Assembly: GCA_036337765.1 (NCBI GenBank)
Contig: JAYZDP010000104.1
Location: forward strand, 30,468-94,467
Direction: 5' to 3'
DNA from: JAYZDP01 sp036337765
GTDB lineage: Bacteria; Acidobacteriota; Thermoanaerobaculia; Multivoradales; Multivoraceae
Length of the DNA: 64,000 nt
Shown here one piece after another: positions 56,374 to 64,000 of the stretch. The notes beneath the pieces are model-generated. The model was not told the origin of the DNA. It saw nothing but the letters and a program-made list of their open reading frames with translations, and did not search any database. Made by a program: the position numbers and the translations under genes. Numbering within the stretch: the stretch's first letter is position 1; each line of letters begins with the position of its first letter.

Positions 56374-59162
56374 GATGCTTTTTCTGGCGCGGGCAGCCTC
56401 ACCAAGAACCGGCAGCCGGTTCCGGCTTCACGGTCTTCGAGTCGTAACTCTCCACCGTGTCGGCGAATGATCTCGTGGCTGATCGACAGCCCCAGACCGG
56501 TCCCGCCGGCCGACTGCTTGGTGGAGTAGAAGGGCTCGAAGATTCGCTCTTGGGCGTTGGCATCGATGCCGGGTCCCGAGTCCTCGACTGTGATCTCGAT
56601 CCAGGACCCTGTTGCTGCGAGTTGGACGGCCAGTTCTCCGCCGTCGCCGTTCATGGCCTCGATGGCATTCTGGAAGAGGTTGGTGAAGACCTGCTGAAGC
56701 TGGCCGTCCGCCCCGGCGACCCAGGTCGTGCCTTCCGGCAGGTTGGTGGCCATTGCCACGCCGGCTGCCTCGGCCTCGTAGCGTTGCAGCTCCGCGCACT
56801 CCTCGATCAGTTCATGCAGCTCGACGGGCTGCGGATCGACGTCGTGGTTGCGGGCCAGGCTCAGGAGGCTGTTGACGATCTTCGAAGCTCGAAAGGTCTG
56901 ACGCTCGACCTTCTTGAGCAGGTCGTAGCGCGGATCTTCATCGGGGGTCGAGCTGAGCAGCATCTGGGCGTAGCTCGAGATGCCGGTGATCGGGGTGTTG
57001 ACCTCGTGAGCGATGCCGGCAGCCATCACACCCAGAGCGGCGAGACGGTCCTTCTCCTTCAGCGCACGCTCCATCGACACTCTCTCGGTGATGTCGTTGA
57101 CGACCAGCACCGACATCGCCGAAGCGGGAGCGCTGGAGAACGACGCGACGCTGACCTGCAGCGAGCGCTCGCGTCCCTCGCGGTCGGTGAGAGTCAGCTC
57201 GACCATCCCGTCCTCGGGCGTTGGGACCGCTGCAAGCGGAAAGATATCGAGCAGCTGGCGGCCGCGCACGCCGCCGCCTTCCACTCCCGCGAGGCCGGTG
57301 AAGGCGACGTTCGCGGAAACCACGGTTCCGTCGGCGTCGAGTACCGCAATCCCGGCCGGAGAGGCCTCGATGATGCCCTCGCTGTACTGACGCAGTTGCT
57401 GCACCTCCTCAAGCTGATGTTGCAACCGGTCGAGCAGGTGGGCGTTCTCGATCGCGAGCGAGGCCTGGTTGAGTAGTTGTCGAATCAGGTCCAGGTCGTT
57501 GGACGACAGCGGTAGGTCGCCAAAGCGATGGCTCGACACCACGACCCCGACCTTGCGTCCGCGAACCGTCAGCGGGAAGGCATAGCGGTAGCCCTGCGTG
57601 AACAGCCGCTGTGCGGGAGAAGCGATGGCGTCAGGCAGTGCGACACCGGTGAGGATCTGGTGATCGGAGGTCCAGAAGTCTTCGACCAGGAAGTCCGCAA
57701 CCAACTCGCCGAGATCGGGTTCTTCGCGTCGCAGTGGTGTGAGACTGTCGCCCTCGGCCAGGAGCAGGTTGGTGAGCTCGAGGCCCAGAGCCTCCTCGAG
57801 GTGGGCCAGGAGCTTCGCGGCGAGGCTCTCCAGATCGCGGTCGTGCAGGAGTTCGCGGCCGAGGCGCGTCAACGTGCGCCGCTTGCCGAAGCTCTGGCGG
57901 TACTGCACCCGCTCGAGGGTTGAGCTGATGCCCTGGCGCGCCGGTGCGAGCAGCCCTCCCACCACCAGAACTGCAGCAACCGACAACAGATTGCGTGTCA
58001 GACCAGCGCTCTCCGGAATGCCCCTGAGCACGATGAGCTGCAGGAAAGAGAAGCCGAACAGGCCAAAGAGCAGGGTCAAACTGTAGGTCGCCACGTCGCG
58101 GGCGATGACCGAGATGTCCCACAAGCGGTAGCGCAGGATCGCGTACGCGAAGGTCAGCGGTACCAGTCCCAGCGGGACGGAAACGACGAGCTCAAGCAGC
58201 AGCGGAGCGGCGAGTCCGAGCGAGTAGGGAACCAGGTATAGGACCAGGAACGGCGAGTACCCGGCGACCATGCCGAGCGCTAGCCAGAGCATTTGCCTCT
58301 TCTGATCGTGACGGCCCGGCGCCGCCATCCGGTAGAGCAAGAGGCCCGCCGCCGCGACCGCATAGGCGACGAACAGGTAGAGCTCCACGCGGTCGAGCTG
58401 CTGGACCAGGCCCCCCATCACCTCCGCGCGCGGTCCGCCGAGCAGGAGCCGGCCGTTGGCGAAGATCAGGTCGTACTGGAGAAGCGCGAGAAAAGCGGCC
58501 GGGAGGTAGAGGCCCGGCGTCAAGCGGCGAAGCGTCGGTCCGTTGGCGAGATCACGCGGAAAGGTCAGGAAGAAATGCAGGGTCAGCGGCCCGATCAGGA
58601 GCCGGAAGGCCTCCTCGACCACGTAGAGAGCACGCCCTGTCGCGTCGACTGTCAGGAGCGAGAACGGCGTCGACGTCAGGATGTAGAAGGCGCTCGAGCT
58701 CAAACACCACAAGAAGAAGAGTGTGGCCTGACGGCTCTGCTCGCGCAGGATGGTGTAGAGGCCGATCAGGAGATATATCGCGCCGATGAAAGCCAGGACC
58801 AGATACGAGTAGTCGACGTCGAGAGGAGGCCTGGCAAACGGAATCGTGACCGCTTCCGTGCCGCGCATCACGACCAGCTCGGCGCTCTCTCTCGCCCGCA
58901 GCAACTCGAGGGCCTCCGAGGTCGAGGCAGGGATCTCGCCATCGACCAGCACCAGCTGGTCTCCGGTCCTCAGCGCCGGATGCAGGGCGAGATCGACCGA
59001 GCCGATCCACACTCCGGCAGTAGGCCCGGCGCGTAGGACCAGTCCGCCACTCTGGAAGGTTGCGAGCTTTCGTTGAAAGCTCAACCCACCTGTCACCATC
59101 AAGCCGGCCGTCACGCTGAGGGCCAGCGAGATGACGAGCTTGCGGCGGTTGGACAATTTCAT
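56370..59162 (-). CDS. Membrane sensor histidine kinase with PDZ-like, multi-TM, GAF and PAS regions
   Basis: The 930-aa protein starts at ATG 59162. After a first helix (~10-30), residues ~34-110 look like a periplasmic PDZ domain (RTGDQLVLVDGEIPASTSEALELLRA). About eight membrane helices span ~118-410. A GAF-like region (~430-590), a PAS domain (~610-710, EGIIEASPAGIAVLDADGTVVSANVAF) and HisKA with AAGIAHEVNTPITGISSYAQ (phospho-His, ~740) follow. HATPase_c has FTNLFQNAIEAMNGDGG and EPFYSTKQSAGGTGLGLS. It pairs with the overlapping NtrC-type gene. The signal is unknown; a lipid or envelope cue would fit the membrane module. Confidence 0.9.
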
Positions 59163-59197
59163 CGTTTCGATATCGGTAGCGGACTCTCTCTATCCAG

Positions 59198-59216
59198 TAG
59201 CAGGTTCCATGCCAGC
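59198..59216 (-). promoter_or_regulatory. Sigma-54 promoter (-24/-12) of the kinase-regulator series
   Basis: The minus strand reads CTGGCATGGAACCTGCTA, with GG (59212-59213) and GC (59200-59201) separated by exactly ten bases. It matches TGGCACG-N4-TTGCW except for T at the C of CACG and C at the first T of TTGC. The predicted start lies ~25 bases before the kinase ATG. The second gene of the series encodes a sigma-54 activator, which supports the call. Confidence 0.75.
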
Positions 59217-59265
59217 GAAACGGATTCCTGGACGGGGGTTAGGTGCCCACGATGGATGAGGTTAG

Positions 59266-59316
59266 TGGATTTCATCCAAAACATTGGATTACATCCAACG
59301 CAATGAATCGCATCCA
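59266..59316. promoter_or_regulatory. Three tandem palindromic boxes, likely enhancer sites of the NtrC-type regulator
   Basis: TGGATTTCATCCA (59266), TGGATTACATCCA (59285) and the weaker TGAATCGCATCCA (59304) share the form TGGAT-N3-ATCCA. They repeat with an exact 19-bp period. They lie about 50-105 bases upstream of the -24 element, where activator sites for sigma-54 promoters are expected. Confidence 0.7.
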
Positions 59317-59385
59317 TCCGTTTGGTGCCGGTGGTTGGCAACGCGAAGGATACGCGGCGGTTGCGATCGCGGAAGGGGCGACCGA

Positions 59386-61302
59386 TCAGAATCGCAGCGC
59401 GATTCCGCCGGCCACACGCCGCCGCAGCTCATCGGCGTCGATGAAGCTCTCGGTGTAGGGAGACGCACCACGGCTCAGCTCGAAGTTCAGCAGCACCGCC
59501 AAATTGGTCCCCAGATCCATCAGGAACGGCAGCTCCTGAGTGACCTTGAGCTGGAGGGTGTCGAGCTCCGTGTCGACTACGTCCGGGCTGGAGATGGGAG
59601 AGCGAAGGCCGACCGCGAAGCGGCGCATCATCGGGTCGAGGCGCTGCTCTACCCGATGGAAAGCCAGCAACAGGCCTGTCGCGGTGCGCTGGAACTCGGT
59701 GTCCATCGAGGTGACGAGGTAGCGGACCTGGTTCGAGTACCGTCCGTTTTCCGGCAGCTTGAAGACCCCACCACCGCCGTCTGCGATGTTCGACTCCACC
59801 GTGGTGAAGATGCGCGGCGCGAGCTTCTGGGTCAGCTCGACCTGCAGCTCGGGCACGACGTCACCGCGTACCAGATAGATGCTCTCCACCTGGTCGAAGT
59901 AGTCTTCGCTGAAAAACACCCGGACCGTGTCTGAGACTTCCCGGTGACGCGCTGCTACCGCCACCCGCTCGGCCTCGCCGAGGCTGCGGGTGACGCCGAG
60001 CTGGTAGTAGTGATTCTCCGCGCCGCCGTGTGCGCCGACGTCCTCGTAGTAAGCCTGCGTGAAGGTGGGCAGCGGCGACGGCTGGCTCGAGAGTCGCTGG
60101 CGAAAAGCCGCGTCGGCTGACCAGTTCTCGTCGATCTCCATCACCACACTGCCGTGGGGGCTGAGTGACAGGGTGCCGTCGAGAAGGGTCGAGTAAAGGC
60201 CGTACTCGACGACCAGGCCCGAAGGCAGCCGGCTCGTGCCAATGCCGTAGGCGTTCAGCCATTCGTGCTGGCGCTCGAGGGCCGCGAATGGCGCTGATCC
60301 GAGCGGGGTCGAGAACAGCTCTACCTGTCGGTAGTCGATCCCGGTGCGGAACGCACGGGACTCGCCGATGTTGCGGCGATGGAAGGTGCTCAGCTGTACA
60401 GTTCGGCTGGCCGCCGGCGCGCCCTCCGGCTGAACCAGGGCCTGGGTGTGAAAGCCGGTCTCGTCGACCAATCGCGCAGTGAGTCCGGTCTGTGCGCCGC
60501 TCGTCGACTCGCGGGTCCAGCTCACCTGATAAGCCTCGAGGTCGACATCGCTGCCGCCCGCCGCAGACGGAGTCTCGAAGCTGTGGTCGAGAGCCGAGAA
60601 AGCGATCGAGCTCCGCGGCCTTTCCGCAGATTGCAGGGTCAAGGCGATGGCTTGTGTGCGCCCGTTGACGGTGCCTGCTGCGGTCGTTCCCGGTCGCAGA
60701 GTGTCGAGGCTCGACTCGAGTGATACCCGCGTGTCGCCGATGCGGCTGTCGAGTCCGACGGACCCCTGACGCAGCTGCGAGGTGCCGGCGCCCGCGAAGC
60801 TCTGCGAGCCTCCGCGGAGCTCCGCGCGCAGCTCGAAATCCTGGGTCTGGCGAGACGGCGCGGCCGGTTGGTGCGCGGCTTCCGCGAATTGGATGTCGCG
60901 CAGCACGTCGCCGGGAATCTTGCGACGGATCGACCAGAAGTCGTCGGTCGAGTCGATCTCGGCGCGAGACTGGGCGACCAGCTCGAACTCGAGGAAGTCG
61001 GAGGCCATCTGAGTGGCTCGCGTGAAGAGCACCACAGCGGGGACGTAGCCCGCCTTGTGGGCGATGATCTTGTAGACGCCGGCAGGGAGGGTGCGGAACA
61101 GAAACCGCCCGTCCACGCCGGTCGTGACGCGGGTGAGATCGAGATCCGTCACCCTGTAGGCATAGACGCCCGCCTGGTCGAGCGGGCCCGGCCCGTGCTT
61201 CACCAGGCCCGAGAGACCCGGCGTCGCATCGTGGGCGACACCGGCATGAGCCGGGAAAGCCGCCAGGGCGGCGCAGAGCAGTATGGGGGCACTCAATCGC
61301 AT
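59386..61302 (-). CDS. Outer-membrane beta-barrel protein with carboxypeptidase-regulatory-like N-terminal domain
   Basis: The 638-aa protein starts at ATG 61302 with a signal peptide ending FPAHAG. Residues ~30-110 form a carboxypeptidase-regulatory-like/CnaB-type fold (TPGLSGLVKHGPGPLDQAGVYAYRV to GVYKIIAHKAGYVPAVVLF). From ~150 the sequence alternates polar and hydrophobic residues, as in barrel strands, and ends with IALRF, whose terminal phenylalanine is a BAM-recognition feature. No plug domain of a TonB receptor is evident. Ligand unknown. It lies upstream of the kinase series, with the palindromic boxes between. Confidence 0.7.
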   Translation of the reverse strand: MRLSAPILLCAALAAFPAHAGVAHDATPGLSGLVKHGPGPLDQAGVYAYRVTDLDLTRVTTGVDGRFLFRTLPAGVYKIIAHKAGYVPAVVLFTRATQMASDFLEFELVAQSRAEIDSTDDFWSIRRKIPGDVLRDIQFAEAAHQPAAPSRQTQDFELRAELRGGSQSFAGAGTSQLRQGSVGLDSRIGDTRVSLESSLDTLRPGTTAAGTVNGRTQAIALTLQSAERPRSSIAFSALDHSFETPSAAGGSDVDLEAYQVSWTRESTSGAQTGLTARLVDETGFHTQALVQPEGAPAASRTVQLSTFHRRNIGESRAFRTGIDYRQVELFSTPLGSAPFAALERQHEWLNAYGIGTSRLPSGLVVEYGLYSTLLDGTLSLSPHGSVVMEIDENWSADAAFRQRLSSQPSPLPTFTQAYYEDVGAHGGAENHYYQLGVTRSLGEAERVAVAARHREVSDTVRVFFSEDYFDQVESIYLVRGDVVPELQVELTQKLAPRIFTTVESNIADGGGGVFKLPENGRYSNQVRYLVTSMDTEFQRTATGLLLAFHRVEQRLDPMMRRFAVGLRSPISSPDVVDTELDTLQLKVTQELPFLMDLGTNLAVLLNFELSRGASPYTESFIDADELRRRVAGGIALRF

Positions 61303-61351
61303 GGGCTGTGCGGAGACCGTCCGAGTAGTATACCTCCACCCGTTGAGCCTC

Positions 61352-62236
61352 TCAAACAGCGTTGTGCGACGTACTCATTTCAGATATGGAGCCGCAGCTA
61401 CCGTGGTTTTCCGGCTGCGCCTCGAAACCTTCGCGTCTCTTCGGCGTCAACGCGGCGACCACCCCGAATACCCGCTTGACGCCCGCGCTCTTCAACGCCT
61501 CGGCCGCCGCGTCGAGCGTCGCACCGGTCGTTGCGACGTCGTCGACCAGCACGACCGACCGCGGCGGTCGCCGCCCTCGCCGTGGCCGAAACGCGTGGTC
61601 CAGGTTGCGAAGTCGCTCGACGCGACCCAGGGACGTTTGTGCGGGAGTTGGGCGCGTCCTGCGCAGCAGCGGCCGGTGGGGGACATCCAGCTCAGCGGCG
61701 AGAGCGCAAGCGAGCAGTCCCGCCTGGTCGTAGCCTCGGCGTAGCCGCCGACGCCAGTGCAGCGGGACCTCCGTGACGACGTAACCACTTAGCTGGCGAA
61801 GGTCGCGGCAGCGGTCGGCCATCGTCACCGCCATCTCGGCTGCAAGAAAGCGCAGCCCCTGGAACTTGAGGCCGCGCACGACCTGGGCTGCGGGAGGCTC
61901 GTAAGTCCAGGCCGCGGCCAGGCCGTCGAATGCCGGAGGCCGGCGGGCGCAGGCCACGCACAGCCAAGCGTCGTCGCGCGGCGGGAGTTGGCTGCCGCAG
62001 AGCGGGCAAAGATGGGCTGGCGGGCGCAGCGTCGCCCGGCACGAGTCGTAGATGCAGAGATCGGGCGTCGGCCACGCGAGTTGCTGGGTGCACACGAGGC
62101 AGCCCGTCGGGAAGACGAAGCGCACAGCGGAGTCCGCCGCGGCCAGGACCAGCCGCCGAGTTGCCTTCGAGCCTTCTCCAGATCTCTTCACGCCCGGGTG
62201 GGACGCATTCCTCCCGGTCCGTCGTGCTGCTTGCAC
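61352..62236 (-). CDS. comF: ComF-family phosphoribosyltransferase-like protein
   Basis: Up to 294 aa from GTG 62236, though the true start may be later (GTG 62191 or 62125), since the first ~35 residues look unconserved. The N-terminal zinc-binding cysteines (GCLVC, CPLCGSQLPPRDDAWLCVAC) precede the PRTase domain with LRRGYDQAGLLA, TPAQTSLGRVERLRNLDHAF and the PRPP loop VVLVDDVATTGATLD. ComF proteins are linked to DNA uptake in competent bacteria, but the biochemical role is unclear. Confidence 0.88.
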   Translation of the reverse strand: MQAARRTGRNASHPGVKRSGEGSKATRRLVLAAADSAVRFVFPTGCLVCTQQLAWPTPDLCIYDSCRATLRPPAHLCPLCGSQLPPRDDAWLCVACARRPPAFDGLAAAWTYEPPAAQVVRGLKFQGLRFLAAEMAVTMADRCRDLRQLSGYVVTEVPLHWRRRLRRGYDQAGLLACALAAELDVPHRPLLRRTRPTPAQTSLGRVERLRNLDHAFRPRRGRRPPRSVVLVDDVATTGATLDAAAEALKSAGVKRVFGVVAALTPKRREGFEAQPENHGSCGSISEMSTSHNAV

Positions 62237-62246
62237 GGGTTGGACT
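62223..62246 (+). repeat. 24-bp direct repeat, copy A
   Basis: CGTGCTGCTTGCACGGGTTG (62223-62242), continuing GACT, matches copy B at 62299-62322 with two differences. CGTGC/GCACG forms a small hairpin. It overlaps the most upstream possible start of comF. Confidence 0.5.
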
Positions 62247-62298
62247 TCTGGGCCTGCGCGGCCAGCGCCCCCCGGAGGGATAACAGACGAGTGCGGCC

Positions 62299-62322
62299 CG
62301 TGCTACTTGCACGGGTTGCACT
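62299..62322 (+). repeat. 24-bp direct repeat, copy B, with hairpin
   Basis: The second copy begins 76 bases after the first. CCCGTGC (62297-62303) and GCACGGG (62309-62315) pair perfectly around a 5-nt loop. It lies just downstream of the aquaporin stop and may help terminate it. Confidence 0.5.
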
Positions 62323-62330
62323 CGTAGATC

Positions 62331-62957
62331 TCAGACGTCTTCCGGGTTGAGGAGCTTGAAGACCGCCGCTGCGGCTGCGCCGGCGACGGAGTTCGCCACC
62401 AGATAGATCCAGATGCTGCTCCAAGCCGACAGTCCCATGATCGAGATGCCGACGGCCACCGCCGGGTTGAACACGCCACCCGAGATGTCCCCGACCGCGA
62501 AGGTGCCGACCATGACGGTGAAGCCGATGGCGAGGCCGTAGAAGGAGTTGCCCTCGTTCCCCTTGGCGGTCGCGACGTTGAGAACGACGTACGCCAGCGC
62601 GAAGGTGAAAAGCATCTCGGCGACCAGAGCCGGGGCGACATCGGGGGTTGCGGGTGCGCCCTCGGGAGCTCCCCGCAGAAAGCCGACCGCCAGAGCCGCC
62701 AGGGCCGCGCCGAGGATCTGCGAGATCCAGTACGGCACGACTTCCTTCGAGTCGCAGCGCCCACGCAGGCAGAGCGCGAGCGTGACCGCCGGGTTGTAGT
62801 GGCCCCCGGAGACGTGACCACCGGCGAAGACCATCACCATCAGAGCGGCACCGATCGCGAGGGGCGCGATGACGCCAGGTACGCCCGGCACCACGGTGTT
62901 ACCGATAGTGAACACCAGGAAAAAGGTGCCGATGAGCTCCGTGACGTACTTGTTCAT
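62331..62957 (-). CDS. MIP-family channel (aquaporin-like) lacking the second-NPA arginine
   Basis: The 208-aa protein starts at ATG 62957. Six membrane helices and both half-helices are present: GGHYNPAVTLALCLRG (first NPA, ~residue 55) and GGVFNPAVAVGISIMG (second NPA). In nearly all water and glycerol channels the second NPA is followed by arginine, which forms the ar/R selectivity filter; here it is valine. ELIGTFFLVFTIGNTV at the N terminus fits the family. Water, ammonia or another neutral solute are possible. It is divergent from the TetR gene. Confidence 0.88.
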   Translation of the reverse strand: MNKYVTELIGTFFLVFTIGNTVVPGVPGVIAPLAIGAALMVMVFAGGHVSGGHYNPAVTLALCLRGRCDSKEVVPYWISQILGAALAALAVGFLRGAPEGAPATPDVAPALVAEMLFTFALAYVVLNVATAKGNEGNSFYGLAIGFTVMVGTFAVGDISGGVFNPAVAVGISIMGLSAWSSIWIYLVANSVAGAAAAAVFKLLNPEDV

Positions 62958-63146
62958 GTAGCCCCCTCGATCAAGAAAAAGAATTCGAACCCTTGGCGGC
63001 GCGGTGCCGCGAGCTTATCGCCCTTCGCCGGCACCCCGAAACACCGGAAGTCGGGATACGTACGCAGGAACGGATTCGGAGCGATAGCGGATGAATCGAC
63101 GAACCCAATCGATGCGGTTGCGAATAGCCACTCTTCGTTGCAAGAA

Positions 63147-63176
63147 TTGACTAATTGAACTCAGATCGTCTAGTTT
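63147..63176 (+). promoter_or_regulatory. Likely promoter of the TetR-adaptor genes
   Basis: TTGACT (63147-63152) and TAGTTT (63171-63176) are spaced by 18 bases. The start would fall at or next to the ATG at 63183, and no ribosome-binding site is visible, so the transcript may be leaderless. The divergent 225-bp gap shows nothing else clear. Confidence 0.45.
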
Positions 63177-63182
63177 GCACGG

Positions 63183-63824
63183 ATGGCACTTCCAGAAGCT
63201 ACCTCACCCCGGACCGAAAGGACCGTACGCCGGATTTTCGATGCGGCGGGTCTCTGCTTCGGCGAGCTCGGCTACTCCAAGACGACCGTCGAGGAGATCG
63301 CGAGCCGTGCCGGGGTGTCCAAGGCTCTGGTCTACGTGCACTTCGACGGCAAGGAGGACCTACTCGAGAAGGTCCTTGAGGCGACGCTCGAGGAGTGGAC
63401 CAGCTACTCGGAAAGCTGCATCGACGAGGCGGGGCCCGCTGTGACCCAGAGGCTCAAGGCGATGCACCGCTCCTCGATCGAGTACGCCAAGGATCACCCG
63501 CTGCTGAAGGGCATCATGACCCGCGACGACCGTTTGCTGCTCATGCACGTTCGTGAGCCGGGCCTGCGTGCGCAGGAAGCCTGGCGCGACAGCCTCATCG
63601 AGTTGCTCACAGAGGGTATCGACCGCGGCGAGCTGCGCTGCGATCTCGACCCGGGTCGCACTGCCGACGTCATCATTCTTCTTCACAACGCATACCTCGA
63701 CCGACTGTTCGATACGACACTCGTGAACACCAGTGACCCGGCCCTGGTCGAAGCCGGTATGGATGCCCTTCTTTTAGGCATCGCGGACTCGAGCGCCCGA
63801 TCGGCGACCGAGGGGATGAAATGA
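63183..63824 (+). CDS. TetR/AcrR-family transcriptional regulator
   Basis: The 213-aa protein starts at ATG 63183. The N-terminal helix-turn-helix is RIFDAAGLCFGELGYSKTTVEEIASRAGVSKALVYVHFDGKEDLLEKVL (residues ~17-65). The C-terminal helical ligand domain includes MHVREPGLRAQEAWRDSLIELLTEGIDRGEL. Its stop overlaps the start of a lipoprotein gene (ATGA). In this arrangement TetR proteins usually repress the efflux genes they lead. Confidence 0.93.
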   Translation: MALPEATSPRTERTVRRIFDAAGLCFGELGYSKTTVEEIASRAGVSKALVYVHFDGKEDLLEKVLEATLEEWTSYSESCIDEAGPAVTQRLKAMHRSSIEYAKDHPLLKGIMTRDDRLLLMHVREPGLRAQEAWRDSLIELLTEGIDRGELRCDLDPGRTADVIILLHNAYLDRLFDTTLVNTSDPALVEAGMDALLLGIADSSARSATEGMK

Positions 63825-64000
63825 AGACTCTGTCGATTGCACTTGTCGTTCTTCTAGCCGCGGCCGCGTCCGGTTGCGGCGTTTCCACCGTGGGGCAGGA
63901 CATCGACCCGGCCGGTTCTCCGGCATTGCTGGCGCCGGTCCGCTCCGACCCATCGTCCGGCGAGGAGGTCGCGACTACGATCGTGCGCGCTGGCACGATC
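63821..64000 (+). CDS. N-terminal part of a lipoprotein, probably an RND efflux periplasmic adaptor (runs off window)
   Basis: 60 codons from ATG 63821 are visible. A lipoprotein signal (MKTLSIALVVLLAAAASGC, Cys at residue 19) is followed by a flexible segment and VATTIVRAGTI. The latter resembles the first strand of HlyD/AcrA-type adaptors (V-x-T-x-x-V-x-x-G). The gene follows a TetR regulator by a four-base overlap, as in many efflux operons. Identity remains provisional because the rest is outside the window. Confidence 0.6.
   Translation, partial: MKTLSIALVVLLAAAASGCGVSTVGQDIDPAGSPALLAPVRSDPSSGEEVATTIVRAGTI

Overview
The window is 64 kb of high-GC, gene-dense bacterial chromosome with a diderm, meso-diaminopimelate (Gram-negative type) cell-envelope gene set. 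Two adjacent large proteins combine a GWxTD-like N-terminal region with a C-terminal VWFA module of the kind first defined in Acidobacteria. Together with a PIG-L deacetylase fusion and an outer-membrane barrel carrying a carboxypeptidase-regulatory-like domain, they point to Acidobacteriota. That placement is an inference; no rRNA is present. TTG start codons are common, and many genes overlap by four bases (ATGA, GTGA or TTGA).

Layout. 1-2.8 kb: the tail of an unknown gene and a secreted PIG-L deacetylase. 3.0-10 kb: an accessory locus with four glycosyltransferase-type proteins (one fused to an NTP_transf_5-like domain), a PqqD-like protein, an HprK-related kinase and a 54-aa Tat-like peptide. 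This is the best candidate for an undescribed peptide-modification system. 10.1-18.8 kb: initiator tRNA, eno-ftsB, a cation/proton antiporter, mfd and two parvulin-type chaperones. 19.0-35.0 kb: a continuous dcw cluster (mraZ-rsmH-ftsL-ftsI-murE-murF-mraY-murD-ftsW-murG-murC-ftsQ-ftsA-ftsZ) without murB or ddl. It is preceded by four phased MraZ-box-like repeats and a long hairpin. 35.0-44.3 kb: argS, a macro-domain gene, a small unknown gene, maf and the two GWxTD/VWFA paralogues, with a dispersed intergenic repeat present in three copies.

44.3-48.9 kb: cysteine desulfurase and mnmA (which can cooperate in tRNA 2-thiolation), an ACT-like protein and an IlvD/Edd dehydratase. 59.2 down to 48.9 kb on the minus strand: a tightly packed seven-gene series of histidine kinase, NtrC-type regulator, prfA, prmC, murA, lytic transglycosylase and rsmI. 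Upstream lie a convincing sigma-54 promoter and three tandem 19-bp-spaced palindromes. 59.4-64 kb: an outer-membrane barrel, comF, an aquaporin-like channel lacking the usual selectivity-filter arginine, and a TetR regulator overlapping a lipoprotein that looks like the start of an RND efflux adaptor, cut by the window edge.

All calls come from reading motifs and gene context by eye; no database search was run.
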